Below, piece by piece: positions 20,526 through 31,925 of a stretch of 64,000 nucleotides of DNA (the first letter of the stretch is position 1; every line of letters begins with the position of its first letter). The notes below the pieces were generated by a model. It saw only the letters and a list, made by a program, of their open reading frames with translations, made no database searches and was not told the DNA's origin. The DNA is from Kitagawia praeruptora. Its lineage: Eukaryota; Streptophyta; Magnoliopsida; Apiales; Apiaceae. Made by a program: the position numbers and the translations under genes. Where the stretch lies: NCBI GenBank assembly GCA_037693485.1, contig CM075346.1:131347001-131411000 (forward strand). The letters run 5' to 3'.

Positions 20526-21022
20526 TGTTGCCCAGTAAATAACAATTGTAGAAGGGGGTTGAATACAATTGTATAAGATTTTCGACTAAAAACAAATAAC
20601 ACAAGTATGAATCAATAACAGCTTTATTAACTCTGATATAAAACTGTTACAAAACTCTCTTAAGAAATTCTTATGTTCTTAAGAGCTGCTAGGTTACAAT
20701 ATAACTCGTGTAAGCGATTACAAAATGTAAAACCTAAACTGTGTTTATATAATGTACACAGTTGCACTATCAATTACAAGATATTCTAAATCAATTACAT
20801 ATATCTCTGAATGCATATCTTGTATGATAGCTGCCTTCCTACAAATTAGGAACCGACATATCAATCTTCCTTGATCTCTGGTCTGATGAGAATCTTCATC
20901 AAATACTGACCAGCTTCTAATCCTGATAGTCCAATACTGACGGTACATTCCTGATGACGTCAGCATCAGTATCGGATCAGTAATGCCCAGATCCTGATCA
21001 TCTCTTGAATCAATATCTAACA
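20526..21022 (-). repeat. Sirevirus 5' LTR
   Basis: This is the transcription-initiating LTR. On the minus strand TATATAAA (plus positions 20744-20751) is the likely TATA box, so transcripts should start near 20715. Upstream of it are the clustered TCCTGAT/ATACTGA words and a TGACGTCA palindrome (around 20955). Confidence 0.95.
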
Positions 21023-21027
21023 ATCTC

Positions 21028-21603
21028 TACAACACCTTCGACAAACTGGCTAAACAGGATTCAAAGGAAGAACCATATACCGTGAAGTCATCCATGAAGA
21101 CCTCCATGTCTCTCCCTATAAAATCTGAGAAGATTCATAAGCCGTTGAAACGTCGAAGGACCATTACACAAACCAAAAGGAAGCCTCCGATAAGCAAAAG
21201 TACCATAAGGACAAGTAAAGGTGGTCTTCTCTTGATCTTCGGGTGCAATAGGAATCTGAAAGTAGCCCGAGAAACCATCCAGAAAGTTGTAATACTCATT
21301 ACCCGCCAACCTTTCGAGCATTTGATCAATGAATGGGAGGGGAAAGTGATCTTTGCGAGTAGCGTTATTCAACTTCCTATAATCAATGCAAACTCTCCAA
21401 CCTGTTACTGTTCTCGTGGGAATTAATTCATTCTTCTCATTGTGTACAACAGTCATCCCACCTTTCTTAGGCACAACATGAATAGGACTAACCCATTTAC
21501 TGTGTGGAACCGAATATATGATACCAGCATCAAGCAACTTAGTGATTTCTTTCTTCACCACCTCTTGCAAATTCGGATTCAATCTTCTTTGTCCCTCAAT
21601 CAC
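21028..21603 (-). pseudogene. Athila pol, N-terminal part of reverse transcriptase
   Basis: The RT fingers and palm are clear (VVPKKGGMTVV, GWRVCIDYRKLNNATRKDHF, PEDQEKTTFTCP, FGLCNGPSTFQRLMN). A one-base loss near 21135 shifts the frame just before the catalytic box. The box itself (FMDDF) is readable in the next frame near 21095. Between the box and the Sirevirus insertion at 21027 there is also an in-frame TAG. The RT was therefore probably dead before or around the time it was split. Homology resumes at 7933 on the other side of the nested element. Confidence 0.9.
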
Positions 21604-21695
21604 AGGCTTATAATTATCTTCTAAGTTCTATGCATGCAAAGAGCAGTGCTAATTCCCTTTATATCTTGAATTGTCCAACCAATAGCTGATTTATA

Positions 21696-22583
21696 TTACC
21701 GAAGAACATGTAATAATTTTTCTAGCTCATCATCACTAAGCAAAGCAAAAACTACCACAGGATATGTATCATTAGGACCCAGAAAAGCATACCTCAAATT
21801 AGCAGGTAGGGGTTTAAGTTCAACCTTTGGTGCCTCTGAAAGTGTAAAAGCCATCTCAACTTCTGTGTCTCGTACAACAAGTGCTTCTTCTTCTACTACA
21901 TCATCTAACACCCGTTCTGCTCCCATGAAGTGTTCATTTTCGAGCTGCACAATATCATCTACTATGTCAACGGTAAAACAAGTTGCTCCAAAAGGAGGCA
22001 TCTTCATTGCTTTGTTAAGATCAAATTCCACTTTGTCCTCGCCAACATTCAATGTCAATTTTCCAGCTTTAACATCGATTGTAGTGCCAGCAGTAGCCAA
22101 GAATGGCCTTCCCAAGATAATAGGCATTTCAACATCTTCATCCATTTCTAAAACCACAAAATCACAAGGTATGACAAATTTATCAACTTTGACAACTACG
22201 TCTTCAATGACCCCCAACGGATACTTAACAGAACAATCCGCCAACTGAAGTGAAATCCGTGTCTTTTTAAGCTCTCTAAGACCAAGTCGTTTGCAGATTG
22301 AATATGGAATCAAACTCACACTAGCCCCTAAGTCACACAAGGCTTTCATGTTCTCCATCTTCCCAATAGTACAAGGCAAAGAAAAGTTTCCCGGATCTTT
22401 CAATTTCTGAGGAATGGCCTTTTGGATAACTGCACTGCATTCTGCATTAAGAGTAATGGTTTCTGCATCCTCAAATTTCCTCTTCTTTGTCAACATCTCC
22501 TTAAGAAATTTAGCATAAAGTGGCATTTGATTCAAAGCTTCAGCCAAAGGAATATTGACATGCAACTGTCGGAACATAGTCAA
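21696..22583 (-). pseudogene. Athila protease region
   Basis: This 295-codon frame contains the aspartic protease. The active site is DLGAS in LCDLGASVSLIP, with the downstream ILGRPFL motif. The frame differs by one base from the gag frame before it and the RT frame after it, so at least two frameshifts separate three parts of one original gag-pol ORF. The upstream end has the KFLKEMLTKKR motif typical of Athila. Confidence 0.9.
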
Positions 22584-22611
22584 GAACTTCTCATACTGCT
22601 TCTCTAACTGC

Positions 22612-24177
22612 CTATTGTGAAGTCTCTGTGGAAATGGAATAGGAGGAACATAAGGTGGTGGAGGAACATACGGCTTTTCTGGTTCTTCTTCCTTCTTCTC
22701 CTCTTTCTAACTTTTCTGCATCAATCTCTACTATCTCATTTTTTTTTTCAACATCCCTCTCTTTAGGCTCAAGAGCCTTAACGTTGGGCAACTCTTTTCC
22801 ACTCCTCAAAGTAATTGCTTTGCATTGTTCCTTACCAGTCTGGTCGGGTTGACTTGGAAGTGAACCTTGCTCACGAACACCCATTCTTGAGGCAATCTGT
22901 CCAATATGTGTTTCTAGCATCTTTTGAGATGATGTCATCTGATCTATTCTTGATTTCATATTAGCCAATGCCCCAGAATTTCCTTGCATAATCTTATTTA
23001 GTGCAACCTCCCAATCAGCTGGTTCTTTCTTTGGCGGAGGTTGATACTGCTGCTGTGCTTGATACGGTGGTCGTGACTGAAAACCAGGAGGTTGATTCTA
23101 CCTTGGAAATGAATATGAAGGATTAGCCGCATGATTATTACTATAAGAAAGATTGTTGTTTGGCCTTTGATTTGGATTGTAGTATGAGTTATTCTGAACA
23201 GGCCACGGCTGTCTTCCCTGAATAAAAGATGCTTCTTCTGGAAATTGTTGCACATAGGAGTTCTGACTAGCACCATAATCATTATACCCTTCCATAGGTG
23301 AAGAAATAGCATTCACATTTACCCTTTGTCCTCGCACCTCCTGAGTTAGAGTATCCAATTTTTGAGCCAGCATGTTGATCATCTCAGATTATTGTGCTGC
23401 TTTTGCTGAGCTCGTCCCACTAGGTGCTCATGAATAATTATTAGATGCCAATTCCTCAAGGAATGCTTTAGCCTGTGTAGTTGGTGCCTTCTTGAAATTT
23501 CCACCAGCAGCCACATCCAAACTCAAACGAATATCTGCATTCATGGCCCCATAAAAAGTACTAATGATCTGCCAATCTTCTAAGCCGTGATGTGGACACT
23601 TCCTCAATAGTGCCTTGAATCTCTCTCATGCCTGATATAGACCTTCACCCGGTTGTGCTTTAAAACTCATAATCATAGTCCTCAATTGTTGCGTCTTGTC
23701 AGAAGGATAATATTTGGACAAGAATGCAGTAGAAAGACTCTCCCATGTAGCCACTGCGGTGTCTGGAAGTTGTTGAAACCATTCCAAAGCTCTTCCCTTA
23801 ATAGAGTAGGGAAACATATGGAGACGAATATGATCACTCGTAACACCATTGATTCTGAATGAGCCACACATCTGCACAAAACGTTCTAGATGTCTGTGTG
23901 GATCCTCTAGTTCAATGTCTCCTTCAAAAGCTTGATTGTTGATCATCTGAATTAAGCTTGGATTAATGTTGAACTGGGTTGCACCAATCTCTGGAGTTTT
24001 GTACATGTAATTAGCAGGATTCGGTGTCTCATGGTCCCAAATAGAAGTCTCATCAACATTAACAACAGCTTGAACTGCCCGTTCTCCCATTTTAACTTTC
24101 TCTTTTCTTAGCTTTCTCAAAGTACGCTCGATTTCAGGGTCAAATTCCAATTTTCTAGCGCAAGATGAACGTCGCAT
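22612..24177 (-). pseudogene. gag: Athila gag, interrupted by in-frame stops
   Basis: The gag frame begins at ATG 24175-24177. It reads through the capsid region (FVQMCGSFRINGV, ALEWFQQLPDTAVATWESL, FLSKYYPSDKT) and continues in one frame to about 22612 despite in-frame stops near 23625, 23431, 23394 and 23098. Two of the stops are TGA where CGA (Arg) would fit, one is TAA for CAA and one is TAG, consistent with C-to-T deamination of methylated DNA. It is followed at once by the frameshifted protease. The product would package element RNA if intact, but this copy cannot make it. Confidence 0.9.
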
Positions 24178-24267
24178 ACACCTGAAAATCACCAACAAAA
24201 CAACTTGTGGAACCAATTAAAATCTAAACAATAAGAAACAATTAACCTAAACTCAACTATGCTACCT

Positions 24268-24285
24268 TCCCCGGCAGCGGCGCCA
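24268..24285 (-). other. Athila primer binding site (Asp tRNA type)
   Basis: On the minus strand TGGCGCCGCTGCCGGGGA lies three bases inside the 5' LTR. It matches the complement of the plant tRNA-Asp 3' end with a single mismatch, which is the primer usage known for Athila elements. Confidence 0.9.
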
Positions 24286-24288
24286 ATT

Positions 24289-25784
24289 TGTTAATAGTAT
24301 TTTTGTTGTTCGTTCGCAGGGAAGGACTGAATGTAATATCAAGTTCAAGTATTTTATCTCTCACAATTTAGAAGTGTATAAGAATGTTTGGTTTGTTTAT
24401 AAACTAAATTAAACTAATTATCAATCGAGAATAAAATATATGAGGAAAACAATCCAAGAACTGGGGTTCTTCACTTGGTTTCAATGCACATTCAATATCT
24501 ATGTGACATCTACGTTCTTACTCTGCTGAAAACAATTCTTCTAAGGTTATAATGTTCTCTTCCAAGATACAATATAGTGTCTACAACTACACCTTAATTG
24601 TCACTTCCGTGATACAATCAAAGTACAACCATAAACTAATAAGCACCAAAAATTATAAGTCTCACAATTCGCATATTAATCTTCCAATCAAATACTTGAA
24701 TTATGTCTGTTAAATCATGTACTAAAATTGCAACTCCTCTTCCAAGTAATTACAATCCCTAAAATCCAATCAAAGGTTCATGACGCCCCTAATTGTGTTT
24801 AGCCCTCAATAACAGATCAGCAAAGTAAGAAAATCACAGATAATTAAACACACATGAATACCAAGGAATACTACCCAATCCCTAGATTAGAGAATTAGTT
24901 ACACATAATTACTGAAGAAAATAAAACAATAATATTGAATGAAAACATGATATTAAAAATATGGAGTTTAGAGATTACACGTTTCGAAAATTGAATAAAG
25001 CTTGGATAGAACACCTTCAATCCTTGCTTCTTTCTCTTCTCTCCAATCTCAAAATAGTTCTGGATCTAAAGTATGAATAATACTGAAAATATGTTATGAA
25101 TCCCCTCTAAAATAATACCCTAGATGTGTTTATATAGGCACTCCAAGTCTTGCCCAACAAGAAAATAATCTAAATTGCAATTAGAATTAGAAGAAACTAC
25201 TCAAAATTCAATCAGAACTCGAACAGGGGCAAAAGGGTAATTTCCAGCGATTCTGGCCGCACCTGGCGCACCCTGCGCGAAAGTGGCGCAGTCTGCGCGG
25301 GCCCATTCTGCATAAAACCTTCCAAACTGGCGCAGTCTGCTCAGATTTGGCGCAGTCTACCCAGCGACATTCTGATGGATTTTTTATTTTGCTTCAAACT
25401 TTAAGAAAATTCCCCAGGCTTCGCGTGGACAGCTTACGGGCCTCAAACGGACTTGTAGAACTCCAGATATGGCCAAAACAGTGTAGACTGCGCAACCATC
25501 CGAATTTTACACAATTTGCTCCTTTCTCCTCCGTTTTATCTTCCGAATCTTTTGCCACTTCCCATTCTTCATTTCATATCATAAATCAACTCCAAAAATG
25601 ACGGAGCTACACTCTTAATCTCAATTCTTCAACTAAAAATCGTTAAACTCCTTCCAACTTGGTAATTCTTTTATTTCCTGCGACAAACTCATCAAAAACT
25701 AATTAAATCCACACGATTATTCATAAAAGTACCGTAAATGCGGGAATAAAATCCTATAAAGTATATATAAAATACACTCTATCA
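24289..25784 (-). repeat. Athila 5' LTR
   Basis: This 1496-bp LTR matches 2605-4103. The minus-strand TATATAAACA (plus positions 25127-25136) is the probable TATA box. A GC-rich block with TGGCGCA repeats lies upstream of it in element orientation. Confidence 0.95.
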
Positions 25785-25789
25785 ATACA

Positions 25790-27651
25790 TGCTCAATAAT
25801 AACATAAGAATTGATATTATTAGAATATTAATTTATTTTGACACAATATAATGAAACAACATGTGTATAACATTTTTATCGACTTAATCGGTCAATAAAA
25901 TAGTTGAGTTTATTATGTAAAAAATAAAAATCCGTCAATATTATTTTATACAAATTCTAGATTTTAACGAAAAAATTATACTTACATAACTTATAACGAT
26001 TTCCACAATTATTTATAAAACATTGTTTGACAAGTTAAGATCGTTTGCTCTACAATCTTTTGAAAAAAGTTCTAAAAAATCTTCAATATATAATAAAAAA
26101 AAATGACGCAATATGAACAATTTTAAGTCGTTAACTTACATGAAAATAATATTAGTTTTATAATTATAATTAACTTTTTAAATTTGAATAATAATTATAA
26201 TTTTCAAATAAAATTTATTAATCTTTTATATAAATAATATAAAATAAATTTAAAATATATATATATATATTCATAAGTGTAATTAATGATTATTAAAATG
26301 CCATTAGGATGTCATTAAGATGCTACTTAATGCAAGAAAAAAATTAAATAGAAAAAAAAGTGAAAATTTAAGAAAAATATTTTAAACGCTTCTGGTGCAT
26401 TTCCGATCTTCTGGCATTATAATATATATAGATATGGTGAGTTCACCGTCAATATATATCCATTATTTTAAAAAATTCTTTCAATCCCTGGTTAATCTAT
26501 TAATCTTTTATAAGGTGTCTAATTGATTCAATTTTTAAAATTCTTAATTAATTTTTACGATTATTTTTTAATCAAAATATTTAAAATAAATTTATAAAAT
26601 TAAAATAATATCTTAATTAAATATGAATTAATATATATTTTATGATATGATAAATATATATTACTTAATAAATAACTAATAGAATCTTAATAATATATTA
26701 AATAATATTTTAATATAAAAATATATCTAATTTTTACTTCGATTAATTCTTCCAATTAATCCTCAAATTTAATTTTAATTAATCTTTACAAGGTACTTTG
26801 CATATCTTGTCCCATAGGCTTGTCAACGGGTAAGATTCGGTTCGGATTAGACTAAATCCAAATCCGAATCCATTTAATTTTAGCGAATTCAGATCGAATC
26901 GAATCATACCTTGAATATTTTAGAGGTCGATCCATATACAGTCCATTTAGTTTAATGGATAAACGGATCGGATTTCGAATATCCACGGCTTCATTTATTT
27001 TAGAAATATAACAAAATTAATTATGTATATATCATTAACCATTTTAAAAAAAATTAATAACATTTTAGAAGTTAAAATCTAGTATTTCAATGTATAAATT
27101 TTAAGTAGCAATCCAAAATCCAAACTACATCCATAATTTTATTAATTAAACACAAGGCTAAATAAAAATATAAGCCATAATTTTAAATTAAATAAAATAA
27201 ATTTTTCAAATCAGGTATTTCAAATTTATAACATAACTATCCAAAAAAAAAAATCCCTGCTTTAAAATTAGGTCACATTTTGATGGGCTAAGCATGCGCA
27301 TAACGTACACATAGAAGATTAACTTGGAAGAAAGGTACGAAAACATAAAATTAAATATTAGATTTAGAGTTTTTACGTAACTTAACTTATTATAAGATAA
27401 AATGTTTTACATTGTAAATTTTATATATTATATATTATATAGTATATTATTATATATTATATAATTAAAAGGATCAGTAATTAAACGAATTGGATCAGCA
27501 TAAATCCATATTTAATATATTTATTATTCGGATCGTTATTATCGAATCAGATCAGATTTTTTTTAAACTAATCCATATCCATTTAAATATGAATATCCTA
27601 TCCATTATTGTCCGATACAGTAACTGTATACATCAGACAAAGTAAATTTAA
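25790..27651. other. AT-rich intergenic DNA with relic repeat
   Basis: No gene is visible. There is a short (AT)n run at about 26253-26270 and a TATTATATATTATATA-type stretch at 27420-27462. From about 26830 to 27620, words such as GGTTCGGATTAGACTAAATCC at one end and AAACTAATCCATATCC at the other suggest the worn ends of a non-autonomous transposon, but I cannot define its boundaries. Confidence 0.5.
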
Positions 27652-28013
27652 TAGGTAAGTTTTCTTATTAAGATTAACAAAGTATTGGTTTTTGTGACAA
27701 GCTACAAGATTATCTAAATTCTATCAATATAATAACAGTCAGGCAATAACAATACATGAGATTGAAGTATAGTTCAATTTATTTTTAAAGTTTTCTTTTT
27801 TTGTATAAAAATAGAATTGTTTTATTTTATACAAAAAAGAAAATTTCAAAAATAAATTATGGAACTATCCTTAAAATCTATCTTAAAATGTGTGCCTAAC
27901 CCCGTCCCCCAATATTAACTATTGGCTGGAACGGAGGGAGTAGGTAAGTTTTCTTATTAAGACTAACATATATAGTATTGGTTTTTGTGACAAGCTACAA
28001 GATTATCTAAATC
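27652..28013. repeat. direct repeat pair flanking a truncated MITE
   Basis: About 72 bp (TAGGTAAGTTTTCTTATTAAG through GACAAGCTACAAGATTATC) occurs at 27652-27722 and again at 27941-28013. Between them lies an inverted-repeat sequence ending in GGAACGGAGGGAG at 27940, the right terminus of a Stowaway-like MITE whose left terminus is missing. Confidence 0.7.
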
Positions 28014-28022
28014 TATTATATA

Positions 28023-28243
28023 CTCCCTCTGTTTTTTACGCTTGACTTTTTGCACACAAATTCAAGTGCTTTGACTGGGCACTTATAATTATTATTTTTA
28101 AGATTTTCTTTTTTGAATTAAAATACACAATAAATATTTTAATTCACAAAAAGAAAATTTTAAAAATAATAATTTTAAGTACCCGGTCAAAACACTTCGA
28201 AATGTGTGCAAAAAGTCAAACGTCATATAAAAAACAGAGGGAG
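28023..28243. mobile_element. Stowaway-like MITE (221 bp)
   Basis: Terminal inverted repeats start CTCCCTCTGTTTTTTA and pair with TAAAAAACAGAGGGAG at the far end. The inverted similarity continues inward through GACTTTTTGCACACA. The dinucleotide TA flanks both ends (28021-28022 and 28244-28245), as expected for Tc1/mariner-type insertion. There is no coding sequence. Confidence 0.9.
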
Positions 28244-28249
28244 TATATA

Positions 28250-28420
28250 ATACCACAACATGTCACATTTTATTCCTTGCAAAGTTACTATTTTAGCCCT
28301 GCATTTTAATCCATTTAGTCTTTTTCCAAAAAGTTACCACAACATGTCACATTTTATTCCTTGCAAAGTTACTATTTTAGCCCTGCATTTTAATCCATTT
28401 AGTCTTTTTCCAAAAAGTTG
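28250..28420. repeat. 85-bp tandem duplication
   Basis: The block from TACCACAACATGTCAC to CTTTTTCCAAAAAGT is present twice in a row (about 28250-28335 and 28336-28420) with almost no change. A shorter third match begins near 28640 (CATAACATGTCACATTTTATTCC). Confidence 0.85.
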
Positions 28421-28485
28421 TTGTGGAGAATCGAACCTAAGTCTTTTCATTCATATGGACATCACCTTACCACTAGGCTAACCAA
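28421..28485 (-). mobile_element. tRNA-derived SINE-like head
   Basis: On the minus strand TTAGCCTAGTGGTAA (plus 28467-28481) resembles a Pol III A box. GGTTCGATTC (plus 28427-28436) matches a B box 30 bases further on, the spacing found in tRNA genes and tRNA-derived SINEs. No tRNA cloverleaf can be folded around them. The duplicated 85-bp block that follows on the minus strand could be the SINE body. Confidence 0.5.
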
Positions 28486-28826
28486 TCACTTATATTATAA
28501 ATCATAAATATGCTATGTAAGTCGTGTGATGGATGAGGAATATTTGGTATTTTAATTTTTAAGATATTTTATATGTTATAGTTTAGTATAAATTAGTGAT
28601 ACATGATATGTAGTGAACTTAGATACTCCGTATATACCATAACATGTCACATTTTATTCCTGGCAAAGTTGTATCATTTAATAAACTTATATTCAATATG
28701 ATTATTTAATATCTACTTTAATATTACGTAATTAATTACAACAAACTAATAATAGCCATTAACTTTTAATAATTTATATTGGTGAATATATTTAGATTAA
28801 AATTCTTCGGTAAATTATTATATAAT

Positions 28827-29022
28827 GGGAAATTATGAATGGTACCCCTCTGGTTTTGGCTTTTATGAATGGTACCACTACTTGTTTTTGACTTACAAAC
28901 GGTACCACTGTGTAAATGATTTGCTATTAAACCAGCCACTCCGTCCATCAAACGTTAATTAAACGTTACAAGTAGTGGTATCAATCGTAAAAGCCAAAAC
29001 CAGAAGGGTACCATTCATAATC
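28827..29022. mobile_element. palindromic MITE-like element, GGTACC family, copy 1
   Basis: It starts GGGAAATTATGAATGGTACC and ends with the inverse GGGTACCATTCATAAT. Inner arms GGTTTTGGCTTTTATGAATG and its complement also pair. The closely related copy at about 30115-30317 lies in the opposite orientation. No ORF is conserved. Confidence 0.7.
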
Positions 29023-29778
29023 TTTTTATGATATAAATAATTAACTGATTACCTTTTTCAACTAAAACGTATAATCTTTTCTATACTTTCTAACAAAAAA
29101 AATCTTATTTTCTAAAAATACCACGGATAACATTTATATAATTATTATCAAATCATCTCATTTAAAAATTTAAGCATCCAAAATTCATATTTAAAAGAAA
29201 TAATTTAAATTAATGAAAAAAAACATATAATATTAAAATAAACCCGTGTCTCGCATGGTTTTAAGCTAGTATAACTATAAGTAAGTAAAATTAATAAATT
29301 TAAACAAAAACCCAAAAAAAAGGGTGAAAGCCCTCAATAACCAAATTATAAAGTGTTGTGCCCAAAATAACGAGTGGCGAAAAAATTGCCCAAAATAACC
29401 AGATGGTTGCGCATGTAGCACATGTGAATGAGGCACTACACATCTAGTACATGCATTGGCTTTGTATTTGATTAATTTCTTCAAAATCATTTCTGACCAC
29501 GCATATTTATATTGCGTGAATTGTGAATTTTCATGAGCTGGCAGAAGTATGCGCATGAGCTTCATGTGTAGACTTTATTTGAATTTCTTTAAAATAAATA
29601 AAAAATACGAGATTTAAAACCCAAAATGGAACTGTTGAACCCCTAAGGGAATAAAAATAAAATTTATAAATTTTAATTAAAAAATTGAATATTTCTTACT
29701 AAGTCCGGCGACCTGATTTTTAAAAAATCGGGGGCCAACCCCGATTTTTATGTCAGCACTGAACAATAATTTTTTATT
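29023..29778. other. intergenic DNA with an inverted relic of the 1232-1712 repeat
   Basis: About 29605-29735 contains AAAATGGAACTGTTGAACCCC and TTTTAATTAAAAAATTGAAT, the reverse complement of the tandem repeat near the left end of the window. Near 29243-29275 a CCCGTGTCTCGCATGG hairpin-like motif followed by CTAGT resembles a degraded Helitron end. Otherwise I see nothing. Confidence 0.5.
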
Positions 29779-30021
29779 GGGAAATTCTCAATGGTACCCT
29801 TTTACTTTTGGCTTTTGCCAATGGTACCATTTTCCCGTTGGTACCCTTCATTATTCAACTGACAAGGGTACCATTGAGAATTTCAGATACTAACAATTTG
29901 GTTGATATAGTGGTATTTCATGGAAAAGTCAAAAATACAATGGTACCACTCGTAAGTCAAAAACACGAAATGGCACCACTTGGAAAAGTCAATAACAGAA
30001 GGTCACCATTGAGAATTTCCC
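29779..30021. mobile_element. palindromic MITE-like element, GGTACC family, copy 2
   Basis: It begins GGGAAATTCTCAATGGTACC and ends with ACCATTGAGAATTTCCC, a 17-base near-perfect terminal inverted repeat. GGTACC words recur inside. It is a diverged member of the family of the copies on either side. Confidence 0.7.
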
Positions 30022-30114
30022 TTTTTTTTTTTTGCTAAACATTGGTGAGCTAATTTATGACATTTTTTTGCTGAACAATAATTTATGAATAATAATTTCT
30101 TAATTTTTTTGCTG

Positions 30115-30317
30115 AACAATAATTTATGAATGGTACCCTTTTGGTTTTGGCTTTTACGAATGATACCACTACTTGTAACGTTTAGTTAACGTTTGATGGA
30201 TAGAGTGGCTGGTTTAATAGCAAATCATTTACACAGTGGTACCGTTTGTAAGTCAAAAACAGGTAGTGGTACCATTCATAAAAGCCAAAACCAGAAGGGT
30301 ACCATTCATAATTTCCC
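30115..30317. mobile_element. palindromic MITE-like element, GGTACC family, copy 3
   Basis: This is an inverted relative of copy 1, with ATTTATGAATGGTACCC at the left and GGGTACCATTCATAATTTCCC at the right. A short sequence with TTTTTTTGCTGAACAATAATT stands directly before it and is repeated about 40 bp further left. Confidence 0.65.
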
Positions 30318-30955
30318 TTATATAATTACGCCAATATATGAATAATAATTGTACAGAAATACTTATAAAACTCGAGAATCGGAACTAAACGATTGTGTTC
30401 ACGATTAGGAATTAAGCTTGGGAATAACAAGAATAATAAACATATATTTTTAAGTAATAATAGTATTTAATGTATTAGTCTAATTTGTAATAAAATATAC
30501 TATTTAAAAGTTCATAGCGAGTAATCAGATTTAGATTCTCAGTTCTGAATAAAGTTAATTTAAATTCACAACTGAAAACATTGAATTAGATGACTATTTT
30601 AATAGATATTATAAATCTTAGACAATTCATGTTGAAAATGAAGCTCTCGAGAAGAGAGTTGCTAAACTATATTTAGGCTACACCGCTACAAATTGAAAGG
30701 TGTTCGTTCACGGCTACAAATTCGAACTACTAAAATCCAAAATATCACAATATTCCACATTTTATTTAATATCATTTCAAATTTATACCTTCCAATTTTC
30801 TATGATTTAACTCTAAAATCCCCCTAAAGTCAAATGCTATGAAAACGTTAGTTAATCTTCACATTTTCCAGAATCGAAACTGTGACATCCAGTTATAAGT
30901 ATAAAGAATTTAAATTTATAGCTAAAATCATTGAACTATATGACTAATTGAATGG
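30318..30955. other. intergenic DNA, nothing recognised
   Basis: AT-rich sequence leads up to the Tat-D insertion site. I see no gene or clear repeat apart from the AATGG target duplication at 30951-30955. Confidence 0.6.
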
Positions 30956-31909
30956 TGTTGTGGGAGGATTTTAGCACAACAGATTATGAGGCCTCGTGCT
31001 GGAATAGCGCCAATAAACAAGGAATCGTCCAACCACCCAGAAAGGCTCGTGGTTGATGATCAATGGCTAGCCGCCCGGGAAGGCACACGACTAGGGTTAC
31101 CGAAGAACACGGGATGTGGTTCCTCGGAAGGATCGGACTGAATCTACGGGATGAGAGCTCAAGGACCAGATGTTGGCCAGCCAAGAACCCTAATTTGGCT
31201 GTGTCACACAAGAGTGCACGTGCTCTAGCTACTCAAGGAGTGTAAAGTGTCGAAGAAGATCCCGTAAACTGCCTACATACCACTATTTATAGTGGATCAA
31301 GCCCCGATGTAGTTCTTGAATGATATGATTGTTTGTTCATGATGAGTTATCCTCTCTCCAGTGGGATAATGACTGTTATTTCTGATAATAATCGAGTGTG
31401 ATGTATAAAATCAGGTTACCAAGCAGTTTAGGTAACATAGAATGATTATCTCTTGTATTTATCATGATTTTGTATCATTTATCAAGTATATATGACATAT
31501 ATCCTCAAATAACTGAATGTTTATCTGTTTGAGAGTTTTTTTAGATGATATAGACGTATTCCTAAAAAAATAGGAGGCTTGCCTTATCTGTATTGGCAGC
31601 CTAATCAGGCTTCCGGCGGAAGCTGGGGGTACAGCCCGGTAGCCTGGCTCCGGTACCCCCTCCCGGTAACCCCTATCACGGGAGCTACTCTGGAAGCTCT
31701 ACTGGATGACTGGTAATAGTTATAGGTTATCCTCAAGGGGATGCCTTGAGACCCTTAGCCATGTGTTCCCGTGCTGCAGCGTACATGGTAACCCCTAGGG
31801 CTACCGTAGGCCTCCGGAAACCTGACAGATTACTCATTCTCTTCATGGATCTGGACCCTAATCCTCTAGTGGGCCTAAATCTAACCCATGCGAGATTTTG
31901 GTCACAACA
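30956..31909 (-). repeat. Tat-D 3' LTR
   Basis: This LTR is a near match to 44134-45086. It contains the palindrome CCACTATTTATAGTGG (31280-31295) holding the TATA box, and a GC-rich block with CCGGTACC and CCGGTAACC words at about 31610-31690. Confidence 0.96.
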
Positions 31910-31925
31910 ACTACCCCCCGGTTCC
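31910..31925 (-). other. Tat-D polypurine tract
   Basis: On the minus strand GGAACCGGGGGGTAGT directly precedes the 3' LTR. The GGGGGGTAGT core recurs at about 37616-37630 and 37795-37806. Confidence 0.85.

Larger units (their letters stand above)
7939..21022 (-). mobile_element. Sirevirus-type Ty1/copia LTR retrotransposon, nested in Athila RT
   Basis: LTRs of 496 and 497 bp begin TGTTGCCC and end ATCTAACA, flanked by ATCTC at 7934-7938 and 21023-21027. Minus-strand order is LTR, initiator-Met primer site, gag with three zinc knuckles, copia-order pol (protease, integrase, RT, RNase H), an antisense ORF, a 1698-codon third ORF, polypurine tract, LTR. A large gag with extra zinc knuckles and an additional ORF after pol are Sirevirus traits. 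At 13.1 kb it is long for a copia element. The LTRs differ by one substitution and one indel and all main ORFs are open, so it looks recent and possibly still active. Confidence 0.95.
2605..25784 (-). mobile_element. Athila-lineage Ty3/gypsy LTR retrotransposon, degenerate, with nested insertion
   Basis: A 1.5-kb LTR begins with TGTTAATAG and ends with CTCTATCA on each side, and the five bases ATACA flank both ends (2600-2604 and 25785-25789). The coding strand is minus, so the element's 5' LTR is the right-hand one. Gene order in that direction is gag, protease, reverse transcriptase, RNase H, integrase, then about 1.7 kb of non-coding DNA. The protease motif DLGAS, the RT sequence and the tRNA-Asp-type primer site fit the Athila lineage. 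Excluding the nested Sirevirus and one target duplication, the element is about 10.1 kb. Stops and frameshifts make it non-autonomous. Confidence 0.95.

Noticed and set aside
28421..28485. A true tRNA gene at the A/B box site
   Set aside because: The arms needed for a cloverleaf do not pair, so it is listed as SINE-like only.
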